From Rutstroemia sp. NJR-2017a BVV2 (Eukaryota > Ascomycota > Leotiomycetes > Helotiales > Rutstroemiaceae): a stretch of 64,000 nucleotides of DNA. The notes below the pieces were generated by a model, which was not told the origin of the DNA, ran no database searches, and saw nothing but the letters and a program-made list of their open reading frames with translations. The translations under genes and the position numbers were made by a program. The stretch's first letter is position 1. Each line of letters starts with the position of its first letter. Location of the stretch: contig NJPS01000061.1 of NCBI GenBank assembly GCA_002946415.1, positions 248,001 to 312,000 on the forward strand, read 5' to 3'. Below, piece after piece: positions 49,422 through 61,897 of this stretch.

Positions 49422-50202
49422 ATGCGTCTCACATCCTCAATCCGCCTCTCGAGCCCACTACTCAAAACGCCCCCCCTCACTCGCGCCATCTCAACCCTCT
49501 CCTCAAACCCACACATCGTACGTCCCTCACCCCTCCCTCACCCCTCCCTCACCCCGCACCGCGTAAACAAACAAATAGCTAACACCTTCCCCCCCCATCC
49601 TCCAGTACATCCACACCACCTCCCCCAGCACCCACATCCTGCACCTCCTCCCCAGCACCCCACCCGTCGAATCCCTCTCCCTGGGAAGCAGCAGCACCCT
49701 GCCCCCCACCCCCTCAACCTTCACCCCGAACCCTCTTTTCCCTCCAATCCTCTCGCGCGTGCTCTCCCAGCACGCACACCAGGACCCACAACTTCTCTCC
49801 CAAGCCGCCGCCTTCGCCACCACCTCTCAAGCCTTCTCTCTTTCCCCCTCTCCCCGTCGGCGCACCGCCCCGAAAACCTCCACCGGCGCAGGCGGCGCCT
49901 CCGCACAAGGAGGCGCTGGATCCGGCGGACGCGGAGGATATATTCACTTAAGCGACACCCGTGCGCCGCCGGACTACGGACGGATCGCGTACCCGGAGGA
50001 TATATTTGGGTCGATGGAGGTGGATTCCGCAGGGAACGTTGTTGCTGGGAGCGAGGGGAAGCAGGCGGGGAATTGGCAGGATAGCGGGACGTACCGGATT
50101 GTGACGCGGGAGGGGGTGTTTGGGCTGACGGATTTTCTGAGGGGAAAGCTGGTGGAGGCGTTGAAGGAGGAGGAGGAGAGGATTAAGAGGGAGGGGAAGT
50201 GA
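49422..50202 (+). CDS. Unknown protein, probably mitochondrial, 230 aa
   Basis: Two exons, 49422-49517 and 49606-50202 (231 codons). The N-terminus (MRLTSSIRLSSPLLKTPP) is rich in Arg/Ser/Leu without acids, like a mitochondrial presequence. A Pro/Ser/Thr-rich stretch and a Gly-rich run (GGASAQGGAGSGGRGG) precede a conserved-looking end: DTRAPPDYGRIAYPEDIFGS, then GTYRIVTREGVFGLTDFLR. I recall this ending from other filamentous fungi but know no function. The 88-nt intron contains an 11-bp C-rich unit repeated three times. Exon 2 is much more GC-rich than its flanks. Confidence 0.78.
49523..49556. repeat. 11-bp minisatellite inside an intron
   Basis: Unit CCCTCACCCCT repeated about three times, starting six bases after the donor of the intron in the 230-aa protein gene. 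Variable copy number would change intron length only. Confidence 0.75.
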
Positions 50203-50641
50203 GGTTGCGGATAGTTGGTATAGGCTGACTGACTGGTATTACTGTTGACAACATACTGACAAAGGCAAAGGAGGAGACTGGGCTGTGCTCTAGCTGGACA
50301 TATTACAGTGGGACTTGTATACTACACATGTAACATAAACTTTCGGACCGGGCTCTCCGCTCTGCTGAAGATCTCCTGGGGAATCTGGAGATGTGGGGTA
50401 ACGTCATTTTTCACGATTTGGGTTAGACACACGGCATGAAGGGACCAAACGTCAAATTGATGGTATCATAATTCATCTTGACTAAGTAAATAGGAAAGGT
50501 GATTTAGAAAAAAAATCTTCAAGAACACCTAGCGAGAAGCTTCGAAAAAATTCAACTCGCTCGCCAGAAATCGACCTTTATCGCCAAGCCATTATCACTT
50601 GCTCCGCCCAGTCATTGTCATTGTTACATTATCGCACCCCT
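50203..50641. other. Convergent 3' region
   Basis: No gene; 3' ends of the 230-aa protein gene and glutamine synthetase meet here. Confidence 0.5.
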
Positions 50642-52065
50642 CTATTTGTTGAGCGTGGTTCCATCAAGGCCACCGAAGATCTAAGATTCAATTAGTTTTA
50701 CTCCTGGAGGCGAGTGATGCAATACTTACAGTCTCCATCATAATACCAGTAATTTGATATGGATCAGCGTTTGAAGCTGGTCTTCTGTCCTCGAAGTATC
50801 CGTAACCCTTGTGGCCACACTCTCTTGGAATACGAATGGATGCGCCACGGTTAGCGACACCATATGTGAAACTGTCAATAGCACCAGTCTCATGCCTGCC
50901 AGTAAGACGCATGTCATTGTCCTCTCCGTAAACAGCGATGTGCTCCTTGTGGCGACCCTCAAGCTTCTTGATGGCGGCCTCGATGTGCTTCATGCCACCC
51001 TCCTTGCGCATCTCCTTGCTAGAGAAGTTGCTGTGAAGACCGGCTCCGTTCCAGTCACCTGGAATAGGCTTGGGGTGGAGGGAGATCTTGGCACCGAACT
51101 CTTCAGCGACTCGGCTGAGAAGGAAACGAGCCAACCAGAGGTGGTCACCCACTAAAAAACACATCAGTCATGATTCATATTGCTAATAAAAACCGGGGTG
51201 TACCCACTCTCAATTCCCTCACAAGGACCAACTTGGAACTCCCATTGAGCTGGCATAACCTCGGCGTTGGTACCGGAGATCTTCACACCTGCATTCAAGC
51301 AAGCCTTGTAGTGAGCCTCAACAATATCTCTGCAGAAGACTTTGCCGGCTCCCACGCCACAGTAGTATGGGCCTTGAGGACCTGGGAAACCGTTTACGGG
51401 CCAGCCATATGGTCTGTCGGACATATCAAGGAGAGTGTACTCTTGTTCCAAACCGAACCAGGGCTCGTGGGCCTTGTGTGCCTCCATGAGCTTAGCACAC
51501 TCATGACGGTAGTTGAATTTGTTTGGGGTTCCATCAGGGTCCCAGCACTCAGTCAGGACCAAAATGTTCGGGGCACCACGGAATGGGTCGGGGAAAATCG
51601 CGACAGGTCGAAGGTAAACATCGGAGTTGTCGCCTGGTGCTTGGCCGGTCGAGCTACCGTCGAAGTTCCATTCTGGAAGATCAGCGAGGGTGAATTCACC
51701 ACTCTCTGGGACCGAGGTGAGAGTCTGTGTGCGATGAGTAGTTAGCATGCGAGCCATTGCAATTAAACTTGTTGGGAATGAGCGATTGATGGGTGAATTG
51801 AAATTCGTACCTTGGACTTTGAGCGAGTACCACCGCTGGCGTCAACCCAGATGTACCTTTTGGTAAAGGATTAGAATTGTAAAGGAGGAAGATAACAATA
51901 TTGTTAAGAAGCTTACTCTGCCATGGCAGTTCCCTTCTGGTCGAGCGCCATGTATTTCATGAGCTGTAAAATGGAAAAATTAGTCTTCCGGTAGCGGGGC
52001 AGTTTGTTCATCCTTGGGATATTACTCACGTTCGCCGTGTAGGAGACGGTTGTTGATGTAGCCAT
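50642..52065 (-). CDS. GLN1: Glutamine synthetase (GSII), 368 aa
   Basis: Six exons, 52065-52030, 51963-51917, 51856-51811, 51724-51208, 51151-50730 and 50680-50642 (369 codons). Motifs in order: [47 protein letters not shown] (metal Glu), [47 protein letters not shown] (ATP/metal His) and [20 protein letters not shown] (ammonia/flap region), ending [10 protein letters not shown]. It condenses glutamate and ammonia with ATP; the eukaryotic enzyme is a decamer in the cytosol. A GATAAG element lies 195 bp before the start codon, in keeping with nitrogen control by AreA/NIT2-type factors. Three short 5' exons (36, 47, 46 nt) precede the main body. Confidence 0.98.
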
Positions 52066-55000
52066 CTTTGCGGATTATTATGTGGTTGATGGGGAAAGAA
52101 AAGGTAGAATAAATGGAAGAGGTGGGCAAGACTTGGATGTCCTGGGGAGGAGTGTAGAGAGAATGGGAGAGGAAGATGAAGGGATTTGGGAAAGAACACG
52201 ATCTGGGAATCCAGTCTTTAAGAATCGGGCTGGCTACCGTTTGGAGAGCCAGCGTAGTAGATAAGAGAGTTGGGGTGGGGCTTTGGTGGGATCGGCTAAA
52301 GGGACCAGGGTCTTGCGCCTTGCCAGGGTGAATTAATTATAGGTGGTGGGTGGGTGGTCAGAGGAAGTGAGTGAATACGTTCCGCACTGAGGCCCGAGAG
52401 AAGCACTTCGCAAGGGAACAATTCTGTTATTGCTAGGCGATACGCGACGCAGAGGCAATAATCGCTTTAATGTGTCTTGGATGAGGGGAAGTTACCGTAG
52501 AGTCGCAGACAAACAAAGAGTTCGATGTCTGAAAGAGAGTCTACATTTCACAGTCTCCGCATTCTAAATTCTAAAGGGTTGAAGGTCGGTGTATAGGTAA
52601 ACCCTTGTTTAAGGGACTCCCCTATGCTTTAGTTGCGTTGCGTTGCGACAAACCCCAAAAGAAACTTTGGTGCGGAAAGGTACAGACGAAGGTACAGCAA
52701 CGGCGGTATGGAGTGACAAGCAAAATTCTCCTAGAAGCACACGACATGTTTTGAGGCATATATTACTCAATTATTCTACCAAACTTTGGCTCACGCCTTC
52801 CCCTGAAAATAAGTCCCTCATACACCTGAAAGTTCTTTTTCCTTTCGACAACCAACTGCATATAGATAGCCAGCCTCTTTTCAATCCTTTCTCTTGGGTC
52901 GCTATAGAGTATGCAACGGCTGCATTCGTAGGGGGCAAAAGTAACACTGGCTGCAGCAATGTCCTGTCTGCTAAATGTTCATCCCCCCAATGCAACTATT
53001 CTGCAACTTAGCCAGGGACCGAGCACTACTCCTTTTCTTGGATCGGAAACTACGTCCTAGGTTAGAATCTTCCGTACTCTAGGTCTCTAGCACCAATACC
53101 CATCAAAACAGGAATCTATCATGCCGTTGATATGGGAAAGTGTTTCGTCATGATAGAGAGATCCTTCTATTTAGCCGCTATCAAACGTGCCCCCTATCGA
53201 GCATCAAAAGCACCATCTGGATCTGCATCGGTAGCATTCAGTCCAGACCTGAACGAAAGCCACCATGATGACGGCCTGAAGCGTGTTGAAAAGTTCGTTG
53301 CACAACCTCAAACGCAGCAAGGGTCTAGAAAAACCGGAAATAGTTTCTAGTTTTTCCCAAGCACCAACATTACCCCAATTAGTTACCCTAGAACCCCCCA
53401 CACAAATATGCGCCTCCCGCCGAAATCGTCTCGAGCACCCTAAAAAATCACACAAGGCCTACGTCGACAGTATGATAGCCCAGCCAATAAACCTTCATGG
53501 AAATTGGATTTTCAACTTCCCCCATTCTATCTCAGAACTCGCCCACACTTCCACAGCTTCGAAAAGAAATAATAGTGGGAAATGCAGGCCGGATCCCTTC
53601 ATACCTTTACAAATAGAATGGTTTTTACGGGTTGGGAAGAACCATAGTACTTGATACGGTATGGAACTGTTTGACCCCGCCGAGACTTTAGCAGAAAAAG
53701 CCACGGGTGCAGATAAGAAACCTCATCGTATGATTGGTTTGATTGGGAGTTCTTTGGTAAGCCGTCTGTCTAATGCGCCGATTTCGCGCACATGTACTTA
53801 TTCCGTCTCCTCTGTCTTGAGCCAGCACGGAGGAACAGGAACAGAAGGTTATTTTCACGTCAATCACGATACGTATCACTTTATCAGGTGATGTATTTAA
53901 CTCCAAGGTTGTTTCTGATCTGATCCAAATTTCCTCGGGCCTCACCGAACTCTGCTCTGCGTCTTTCCGCTTCTCTCAACACAACAGCGCGACCCTTTTC
54001 TGGTTTACTTTACCTTACTTTGTGTCAACAGATACAGTTCGTACTTCACGAATAGCTTGGCAGCTGTGGGATTTCTGAACGAACCAACGTCCACAACGGT
54101 TACGCGCTGACTTACCTTCAGTCTTTTCGCTGGCTGTACAGAGTACGTTGCATGACTGCGCTGAGTTGTTGGGGGCCAAGCACCCCCTTTCCGACACCGA
54201 CTCTTTAGCGACACGACATCGAAGTCGCACTCCCCGCGATTCATTCCTCCATTCGTATACATATGACCTTCGATTCTTCAATCGGCTGGAACGCAACGTC
54301 CACTGCATTTACACTACGGTATTCCAGCGCCCCAGAGGAATCTATGACAAATTTTGTTCCTCTCGTTGCAGTCGTGGAAGTCTTCACGACCGCCAGGTAT
54401 CCACTCCAGCTTCTATCGTGTATTTCTTTCTACGTGCGACAGGACGCCAGATGGACAGTCCTCTCAAATACGTGACGTGTCGCGCGGTTTTCGAGACCGT
54501 CTAACGGTTTGTAAGTCCCTTCTCGAGCCTTTCCTACGCCCTTGTATCACTGCGAAAGTACTCGAGATGTCTTGCGTGGAGTGAGACGGAACAACTTACC
54601 ACTCACCATATTCCCCAGAGTTCCAAAAGCCGTGCCTCAATAGTCTGGTCTGTCTGTCATGGTCAGACAAAGTGGCAAGCGCAGCATGCATGCATGCTTT
54701 AAGCCTCACGAGAACAATCTTACACTGCCTAGATTCTTCTACGAGCCTTGTCGAACTTTATTCGCCCGGCATGATGACTCGGTTTTCGCCCGCTGCTAGG
54801 TTCTTCCAGGTACCGGTGCACACAAGACCTGGAAGTTCATTCCTATTCACTCCGACACTCTGTCTCTCATTTCCCCCGGTCTACACTTCCGCAGACCAAG
54901 ACAAACAGCATAATCGGAAACAGCAGTAAGGTCTTAAAATTCCAAATGAAGCGACAAGTCTAGGTGAGTTGAAGATGTGTTTCATATTCTTTTGCGCTTG

Positions 55001-56091
55001 CGAAAGGCTAGCTCGGTTAGTGTCGGCTTGTTGCGGTGAGGTACTGTGGCCTTGCCCCCGAGCACCGTCAACATTACGAATTTGGCCATCCTCGCAGTTC
55101 GTTTTCGGTGAGATTGCGATGATCCTGTTATCGGTTGATGATGCGGTAGCTGTATACTTCGGTACCATATTCGGGTCATTGAGGAAGAACTTTCAACTAG
55201 CTGACCCTTTTACCTTTAACCGCCCTCTCGCTCGCGTATACAACCAATGCAGGAATGCTTCCTGCAACGCGCGGCTCTCTTGACGAGATTCGGAAGCTCT
55301 TCTTAGACACATTAGTCCTGCGCAGCATGATGGCTTGACTGGCTCAGCCTCAACGAGGTGGCTAGTAGAGGATATCTGTTTACCACACTTCGCAAATAAG
55401 ACCACTTTCTTCTACCTACAGTTGATATTCACTACACACGATGTAATCAGCTCTTCAAGCCAGAGAAAGGTTCTATTTTGAAGCTATAATCCGGCCGTAG
55501 GAAAGTATAATTGAAAGGTGCTGCGATTATAAAGTGAATCCAGTACTTCCGTATATCGTACCATCTTCACAATATGCAATCAGGCGCAGTCGACTATTGC
55601 TTCCCATATTCAAAAATCCAAGCCTAAGGCCTGCCTATCTAGTCATCCTGTTGCATCCCTTCAGGAATTGTATGCATCGAAAATCACAAGACAAAATAAT
55701 AGGAATCAGTGTCGCCAAACTTGGCACTGCAGATTGCATATCAGATGGATGGGAATTTGTACAAGGGGTTGCATATGCCCAGCTGAAACGCTCCTTCCAA
55801 GAACGATCGAGGGTACATAGACGTATGCAGGTGGAACCCATTGTGAGAGCTGCGTCTGTAAGATGAGTTAGATATTCACGTGAAAGAACTACGAGTAGAT
55901 AGCAGGAAAGATAAATAGCAGTAGTATAAAAACAAGACTTCCCAGCACTCTCACGGCACGCTCACCTACGCCGGCACCCCCAAAATTAACCGAGCACTCC
56001 CGAAATCCAACAAAGAAAAAAAATGTCCAAAAATTGACTGCACAGATGGAATCAAACCACCTTGTAATTTTCAATCCAAGATATTTCACTT
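52066..56091. other. Large gene-poor interval
   Basis: 4 kb with many short frames on both strands and none with family resemblance, a suitable ATG and splice sites. The first ~500 bp are the glutamine synthetase promoter. 53600-55900 may include non-coding transcripts or decayed sequence, but I can support no feature. Confidence 0.5.
52260..52265 (+). promoter_or_regulatory. GATAAG, candidate AreA/NIT2 site
   Basis: HGATAR-type element (AGATAAG) about 195 bp upstream of the glutamine synthetase ATG. Such elements bind GATA factors of nitrogen regulation; a single 6-mer is weak evidence. Confidence 0.3.
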
Positions 56092-56191
56092 GGCGGTGCT
56101 GGGAATCGAACCCAGATTGAAACGGACCAGTATGAATCTCCTAAATGAGGAAGAACCACAACGTCACGTGCTACCATTACACCACACCACC
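56092..56191 (-). tRNA. tRNA-His(GTG)-like gene with ~30-nt intron
   Basis: Read on the minus strand, the acceptor arms GGTGGTG / CACCGCC pair (one G-U). The D arm is GTGT-AATGGTA-GCAC and the T arm is CTGGG-TTCGATT-CCCAG, all canonical, with B-box GGTTCGATTCC. The anticodon loop is TTGTGG|C, giving GTG (His). The 3' half of the anticodon stem (CGTTT) is separated by ~30 nt (about 56126-56155), the standard place for a nuclear tRNA intron. The stem is TGACG/CGTTT: three Watson-Crick pairs, a G-U and a T-T mismatch. Discriminator base A. No encoded CCA. The identity rests on the loop; the imperfect stem leaves open a decaying copy. Confidence 0.65.
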
Positions 56192-56414
56192 TATTGGGTT
56201 GTTTTTGAGCTGGAACCGTTATTATGAAATATATACCTACAGTGACGGTGCACGAGGGAAGAGCAACAATTGCAATGGAAGCCGAGAATGAGATATCGCT
56301 TTTATTTAGTATCACTTCTTCATATTTACAACCAAACAACAATTTTATTATATCTCAAAACAATTAGGATCTATCAAAATCGAAATAATATCCATCAGCT
56401 CAATTATCCCAAGG

Positions 56415-57805
56415 TCAATCATCACCATCCCAAACAGCCTCAATAATTCCATACAAACTTCCCTCAGGAATCTCGCACCTTAGCAACCGCAACCGCTGAT
56501 CTGCACTCCTCAGCAGCTCTTCCCACATCTTCGCCGTGCGCTCGCAGGAATTAAACTGTGCTAACATCATGAGATCCAGATTCCTATTTGCATGAATCAG
56601 TACTTGTCTTCCTCTTCTCATGAAACTTGAAGCTCTCTATGCGAATTCCATAGCATACCTAGGTTGTTTCCGCGAAACCCTCGTCTCCGGCCCATCCACC
56701 AGCACATACTCATAAACCAGCACCCTAGCCCCCTTCTTCAGCGCCGGGATGAGCGCCCGCAGGATCTTCTTGCAATATCCATCGCTCCAATTATGCAGGA
56801 TCCAGCGAAAAAAATACACATCTGCACCACGCACCGGCTGTTCGGTGAAAAAATCATGCTCCATAAAGCGGACTCTGCTCCTAAGATCCTCCGGCAATAT
56901 TTTCCTCCCAGCTTCAACCGTACCAGGTAGGTCCTGAATAACAAATTCCACATGTTTCGTCTCGCGAGCAAGATACTGCGAAACAGTCCCATGCCCTCCC
57001 CCAACATCCACGAATACCGCACCCGGACGGTCAAGCGCAGCCCAGGTATATCCACGAGCCAAATGCCCGAGATCCCAATGCTGACCCGAACTAAAATACC
57101 GCATCCCCGCACCAAACCGTCTCCCGCGCTCCGGATTCTTGGCCATGAATTCAAAAGGCGAGATCCCCGGCTCGGTGTGCTGCGCCCAGCCTGTCTCGCT
57201 TTTTTCCTCCGAGTTTGGGTATTTCTCGAGTGCGGAGAGGGTTTGCATTCCGGCGGGCGAGAGATCACATGTTATCATGCCGACGGCGTCGTGGGCGTCG
57301 GGGTTGGTGGCTAGGAGTCGGGAGGCGGAAGTGTGTCGTACTTGGCCGGGAGCGTCTTCGGTGAAGATGTGGGAGCACATTGCTTGTCGGATGAAGCGCT
57401 CGACGAGATCTTCGCGGAGATGGCTCGCTTGAGCGATTTCTGCGAAGGTTGTGGAGCCGGAGAGGGGGACGGCTTGCGCGAGTTTGTAGTGGTAGATTGC
57501 GTGAAGTGCGAGTTCGTCGACGTACTGGGTAAGGTTAGTCCGTGGGTTTGATGGGCTGAGATGGGTTTGTATCTGGTTACTCCGAATAAGATGTCCCAGA
57601 GGATGCCTCTGGTGCCTAGCGCTAGACACTTTATGGTTTGTGCAGTGTCGATGAGGTTGTTGCGCATTTCTTCCATCTCTACTGGGAGGTCCTCTATGGT
57701 GTCTTCGTCGAAGGAGGTTTGAGGACGGCCGGATGAAAGGGGATGTTCGTCGAGTGCTGTAGCATATACGGCCATCTCTTTTACTAGTTCAGTAAAAGAA
57801 AGCAT
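56415..57805 (-). CDS. SAM-dependent O-methyltransferase (COMT-like), 419 aa
   Basis: Three exons, 57805-57581, 57524-56659 and 56583-56415 (420 codons). The N-terminal part is the helical dimerisation domain (YVDELALHAIYHYKLAQAV). The Rossmann part has the SAM motif FVDVGGGHGTVSQYL (~residues 246-260), DLPGTVEAGRKIL, RVRFMEHDFF and the catalytic His319 in RWILHNWSDGY. The last exon completes the fold (NLDLMMLAQFNSCERTAKMW). Plant- and fungus-type class II O-methyltransferase acting on a phenolic or polyketide hydroxyl. The first intron uses a slightly unusual GTAACC donor. No synthase gene is within the window, so it is probably a stand-alone tailoring or detoxifying enzyme. Confidence 0.9.
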
Positions 57806-58618
57806 TTTGGCAACTCAAAATGTTGGAATTGCATGAAATCTTGGAATTTTGAGATCTTTTAGCAGATTGGATTACCTATCTCGGTGTGATAGATTCAAAG
57901 ATACACGAGAATCAACAGCTTATACATGTTCCCTCGAAGTGCTACATCGAGAATGTAACGGCTGGTTTTCACGCTACTACCCCGCTTTCTGTGTAACCAG
58001 CGCTGCAGTCATACTTCATATCATCCTGTTACATTCATTTCTTCATTCAGTGGGTGGAACAAGAACGTCCGACGACACCCTGAGATTGCTTTGTTCGTTG
58101 GCTAGCCACTGACTAGTCCCCGAGAAGATCTGCTCAATGTGCTAAATTATGGTAGCCATTTCATTCTTTTCCAATTGGAACTCCACTTTCTAAGAACACA
58201 TAACTCTTCTCCCGGATGTTTGTTTGCTTGATAATTCGATTGGACGAAGTCAAGTCTAAATTGAACATAGGATTTAGCAGCAAGCCATGCTCCATAGTAA
58301 TGTAATGTCTCACTGGTTTTTGAACTCCCATCAAAGGATCTATGAACGGGGCACCCATTCACACTTCATGACCACAAGCGAGAGTTCTTTGGAATCGAGC
58401 AGATGTGTTCATTTAATTCTTACTATACGTAATTCCTAAGATAACGCCATTCTATGCGATCATTCATATGTACGAAGAAAAGTCTAGAGTCCCTCCCTCT
58501 ATGAGTGAACCACCTAGGGGTATATAAATGCAGTTCCAGCACATCCTTCCTTCTTCCATCCCGCTCCCTCTGCACGTCTAATATCTTTCTCGCTGCTCCC
58601 ATCTCCATTCACCATCTC
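57806..58618. other. Intergenic with one short candidate frame
   Basis: Promoter of the methyltransferase. The minus-strand ATG frame 58358-58161 is listed separately; otherwise nothing. Confidence 0.5.
58161..58358 (-). CDS. Short unknown frame, 65 aa, possible gene remnant
   Basis: ATG-initiated. The product begins MGAPFIDPLMGVQKPVRHY and contains NLDLTSSNRIIK and SYVFLESGVPIGKE. The composition resembles a genuine folded protein more than chance translation, and the overlapping +1 frame is less protein-like. A stop lies directly before the ATG and no good splice partner was found, so it may be the remaining exon of a lost gene. Confidence 0.28.
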   Translation of the reverse strand: MGAPFIDPLMGVQKPVRHYITMEHGLLLNPMFNLDLTSSNRIIKQTNIREKSYVFLESGVPIGKE

Positions 58619-60481
58619 TTATCTCAACCCAGCAGGACTCTTCTCCCCAATGCTCTCCCCACTCTCAACATCAACATTCTCTCTATGCACCGCCCTTCCT
58701 TCCTCCTTCTTCGCCCCCTGCGCAGCACTACTTGCCGTCCTCCTAAGATGATCCTCCGTATTCTCATAATCAATCAACAACTCACCATTCTTCCCATATC
58801 TCAGCGGCTCATTCTTCGCGACCCTCACCACCCCAAACCAGCTCTTAGTCTTGATGAAAATATTATCAATCTCCTCCAAACTCCTGTACGCCGTTTCCGG
58901 GTAGAAGAGGTAAACGGCCGGGAAAATAAACGCATTGATGACAGCGAAGATGATGTATGTCTGGTAGCCGATGGAGTTGAATGCCACGGGTGTGATCATC
59001 ACAACCATGAAATTGAAGATCCAGTTCGCGGAGGTGGAGAGGCCGTTTGCGGGGGCGCGGATGCGGAGGGGCACGATTTCGGCAGGGTACAGCCATGACA
59101 TGCCGAGCCAGCCGATGGCGAAGAAGGTGTTGAAGACGAAGAGGAATACGGCAGATACGATACCGGGGGAAGAGCCGCCGATGTTGCTTTCAGAGAGGTA
59201 GGTCATGATGCTGAGGATTACCATGCTTCCTGACATGCCCGCTGCACCGAACAACATGAGGGATCTGCGACCAAATCTCTCAATAGTGTAGACAGCGATC
59301 CAGGAGGCCAGGAAGTATTCTGTGCCGTTTGCAGCGGCTAGGATACGGGAAGTGGTTCCATCTAGGCCAATGTATTTCTCGAAAATGGTGGCAGCGTAGT
59401 ATGTGATGAGATTGATACCTGAGATTTGCTGGAATACTTGGTTGACGTATGCGAGCACCACACGATGGAAGTTGCGCTCGGGACCCATGGTGAACAGATC
59501 ACGGTAGCCGTAGGCGGCAACCTCAAGAACGGTGTCTTTGATTTCGGTGAATTCGGTATGGACGAGGTGATGATCCGGAGGGAGATCCGCCAAAGCTGCA
59601 ATGACATTAACTGCCTCCGCTTCATGTCCCTTGAGAATGAGCCAGCTAAAGCTACGTTAGCTATGTTGAATTTGAGAGGTAAAGGCGGGAGAGCATACCG
59701 AGGAGATTCAGGAAGTTCAAGGATAAACCCCAAAAGAAGAAGCGCCGGGACAATCTGGAAAGAAATCGGAAATCTCCAAGCAACTGAACTTGGTTCCAAG
59801 AAGGAGAAGGAAAAATCAATCCAGTAAGATAAGCAAATGCCCCCCGTAACCATAGCACCTTCAATCATGACCATCTTTCCTCTCTTATGCGATTTTGATG
59901 TTTCTGACGCCCATGTCGGTACCGTACTCGTATTCATACCATTTCCAAACCCAGTAATCACACGTCCTGCAATCAGTTGCCCAAGACTAAATGCCGAAGT
60001 CTGCAGAACAGCTCCCACGATCATGATAGCTGAACCAAGGAAAATCATACGGCGACGACCGAGCATATCGCCAATGAAGATCGTGAGGATTGCACCGACG
60101 AAACATCCTAGATTGTAGCTTGCTACTGAGATACCTTGGATGGTGGATGTATGGTTGTCGGTCTTGTTGACGGTGTCGATTTCGGGGAACGTTTTAACAA
60201 AGGAGGGGAGTGTTAATAGTCCTCCAGTTACACCTTGATCGTAACCAAATAATCTGTGGGTTTAGTCAGTACGAAGTAAAGGTCGCTTTGAAATCACAAC
60301 GTTGTAGTCGGGTAAACCTCGTAGCCGGCCACCACCCCGCATCTACGGAGGCGAGTCTCGATGTAACTTGCACGATTGGTAATGAGGGAAGAACTTACAG
60401 GAAATCTAAGCCGGCAATGACACCCACGGCAAGATTCAATCTCTGGCCTCTGAGGCCGAAATATCTTCCTCCACCAAACAT
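58619..60481 (-). CDS. MFS sugar transporter, 554 aa
   Basis: Three exons, 60481-60399, 60253-59699 and 59645-58619 (555 codons). Sugar-porter signatures: LFGYDQGVTGGLLT in TM1, GDMLGRRRMIFLGS after TM2, AGRVITGFGNGMNTSTVP in TM4, ELPESPRWLILKGHEAEA before the central loop, QQISGINLITYYAATIFE in TM7, ERFGRRSLMLFGAAGM and YPAEIVPLRIRAPANGLS in TM10, then PETAYRSLEEID. Twelve TM helices; proton symport of hexose, or possibly a plant-derived sugar, at the plasma membrane. The C-terminal tail is long, polar and charged. The first intron is 145 nt. Close relatives include quinate and lactose transporters, so the substrate is not fixed. Confidence 0.94.
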
Positions 60482-61897
60482 GTTGACGGTTGTCTGTCCT
60501 TCTTCGCTGGGATGGTATAGATGTATATAAGAATGCAAGACCTAGGAATCCTCAAGATCTCGTCAAACAGCTCATCGACCGTAACGTAACTGTAACAGTA
60601 ATACACAATCTACCTCGCACCAACAGCTGCGACAGAGAATGAAAACAGAGAATGGAAGCAGGACATAGATCTAAAAAACAGAAAGCGCAGATCCCCAAGA
60701 TCTTATATACCGCCCTCGCACCTCCAAACCCAACTCCAACACTCACTAGCCTCCTCTGTCCGCCGCGCTGCCATCTTGGCATCCTCCATCCTCCAATCCT
60801 TCCCACTTAGGAAACCCATACGCGGATCCAATACCACCATGCGCGATAGACTTTCCCTCTACTGCACCGCATCCTGACAGATACGAATCTAGAGACCCCT
60901 CGAAAACATGAATCAGGTCTGCGCTCCCCTCTCCACGCTCCAGTTTTATTCCCCGCGCGAAGTAGTGCCGATGGCGCGGAATAAACTCCAGGTCTAGCTC
61001 CACATTTTCGAGACCCGGACTACTGCATTGGGAAGCCGAGGTCGGGTGGCTTATTTTCGGGTGGAGGAAAGGCAAGGGGGAGGAGGTTTTTTTTTGGGTT
61101 GCGTTTATGATGTCATATTTGGTGGTTCGGCGATTTTGTTGTGCTAGTTTATAGGGCGAGTTTGAAGGGTTGAAGAATCTGGGGAAGGCGTCGCTGCACG
61201 CTGCACGCTGTGGAGTGAGAGGGTGTGCGAATGGGGTAATCCGATAGCCCTAAGAGATACATGGATAGACTCTGGAACATTTCAAGAGGACGAGTACCTA
61301 AGGTTTGTAGGCAGCGAGCACTTTTTTCGTGATCTAGATAGTTTTGTTTGTGGTCGTTGGAGGTGGGGACCAGGAGGTTGGAGAATGGGATGAAATTTGA
61401 GGCCCCACACACAAGAAATAGAGAAGTTGGCTTCTCGTGTTGGAAATGATGCGGGCCCATGATGTCAGTGATGCCTAATATTGTTCCTGAGTCGCGCCGA
61501 CGAAGGAGATGAAGAATGGGGGTGCATTCTAGTCAATATGTATACAGATTCACATGTCAGATTTCCGATCTGAGAAGGACCCATCGATTCAGCTGGGCAT
61601 TTTTCCATAAAATTCATCAATGAAAAGCATTTGAATGTCATGAGTGCAATTTGTTTTTTGACAACGGAGACCTATCCTATCGATCTATCCTTCCTTTCTA
61701 TCCTATCCATTTATCCTACAGATTGATCCTCTCCATGAATTTTCCATCAACCCACTTAGAGTAACTGACTCTTCATACCCAAACACCTACCCAAACACCT
61801 CCCCAAATGCCAAAGATCCAAAATTACCATTCTTTTTCCTATCCAATCTCGATATGACCATGTATATGGCCAAAATAGTCCTCTACAACTCCCATCT
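60482..61897. other. Intergenic
   Basis: Promoter of the sugar transporter and 3' flank of the helicase. Small tandem unit CTGCACG at ~61194-61210. No gene recognised. Confidence 0.5.

Noticed and set aside
51170..51745. A 191-codon open frame on the plus strand inside the glutamine synthetase gene
   Set aside because: It is exactly antisense to a strongly conserved, codon-biased exon; the translation has no family resemblance. Mirror frames of this kind are common in biased genes.
56415..60481. Methyltransferase plus transporter considered as a secondary-metabolite cluster
   Set aside because: No synthase, P450 or pathway regulator adjoins them, and the FAD oxidase is over 20 kb away with housekeeping genes between.
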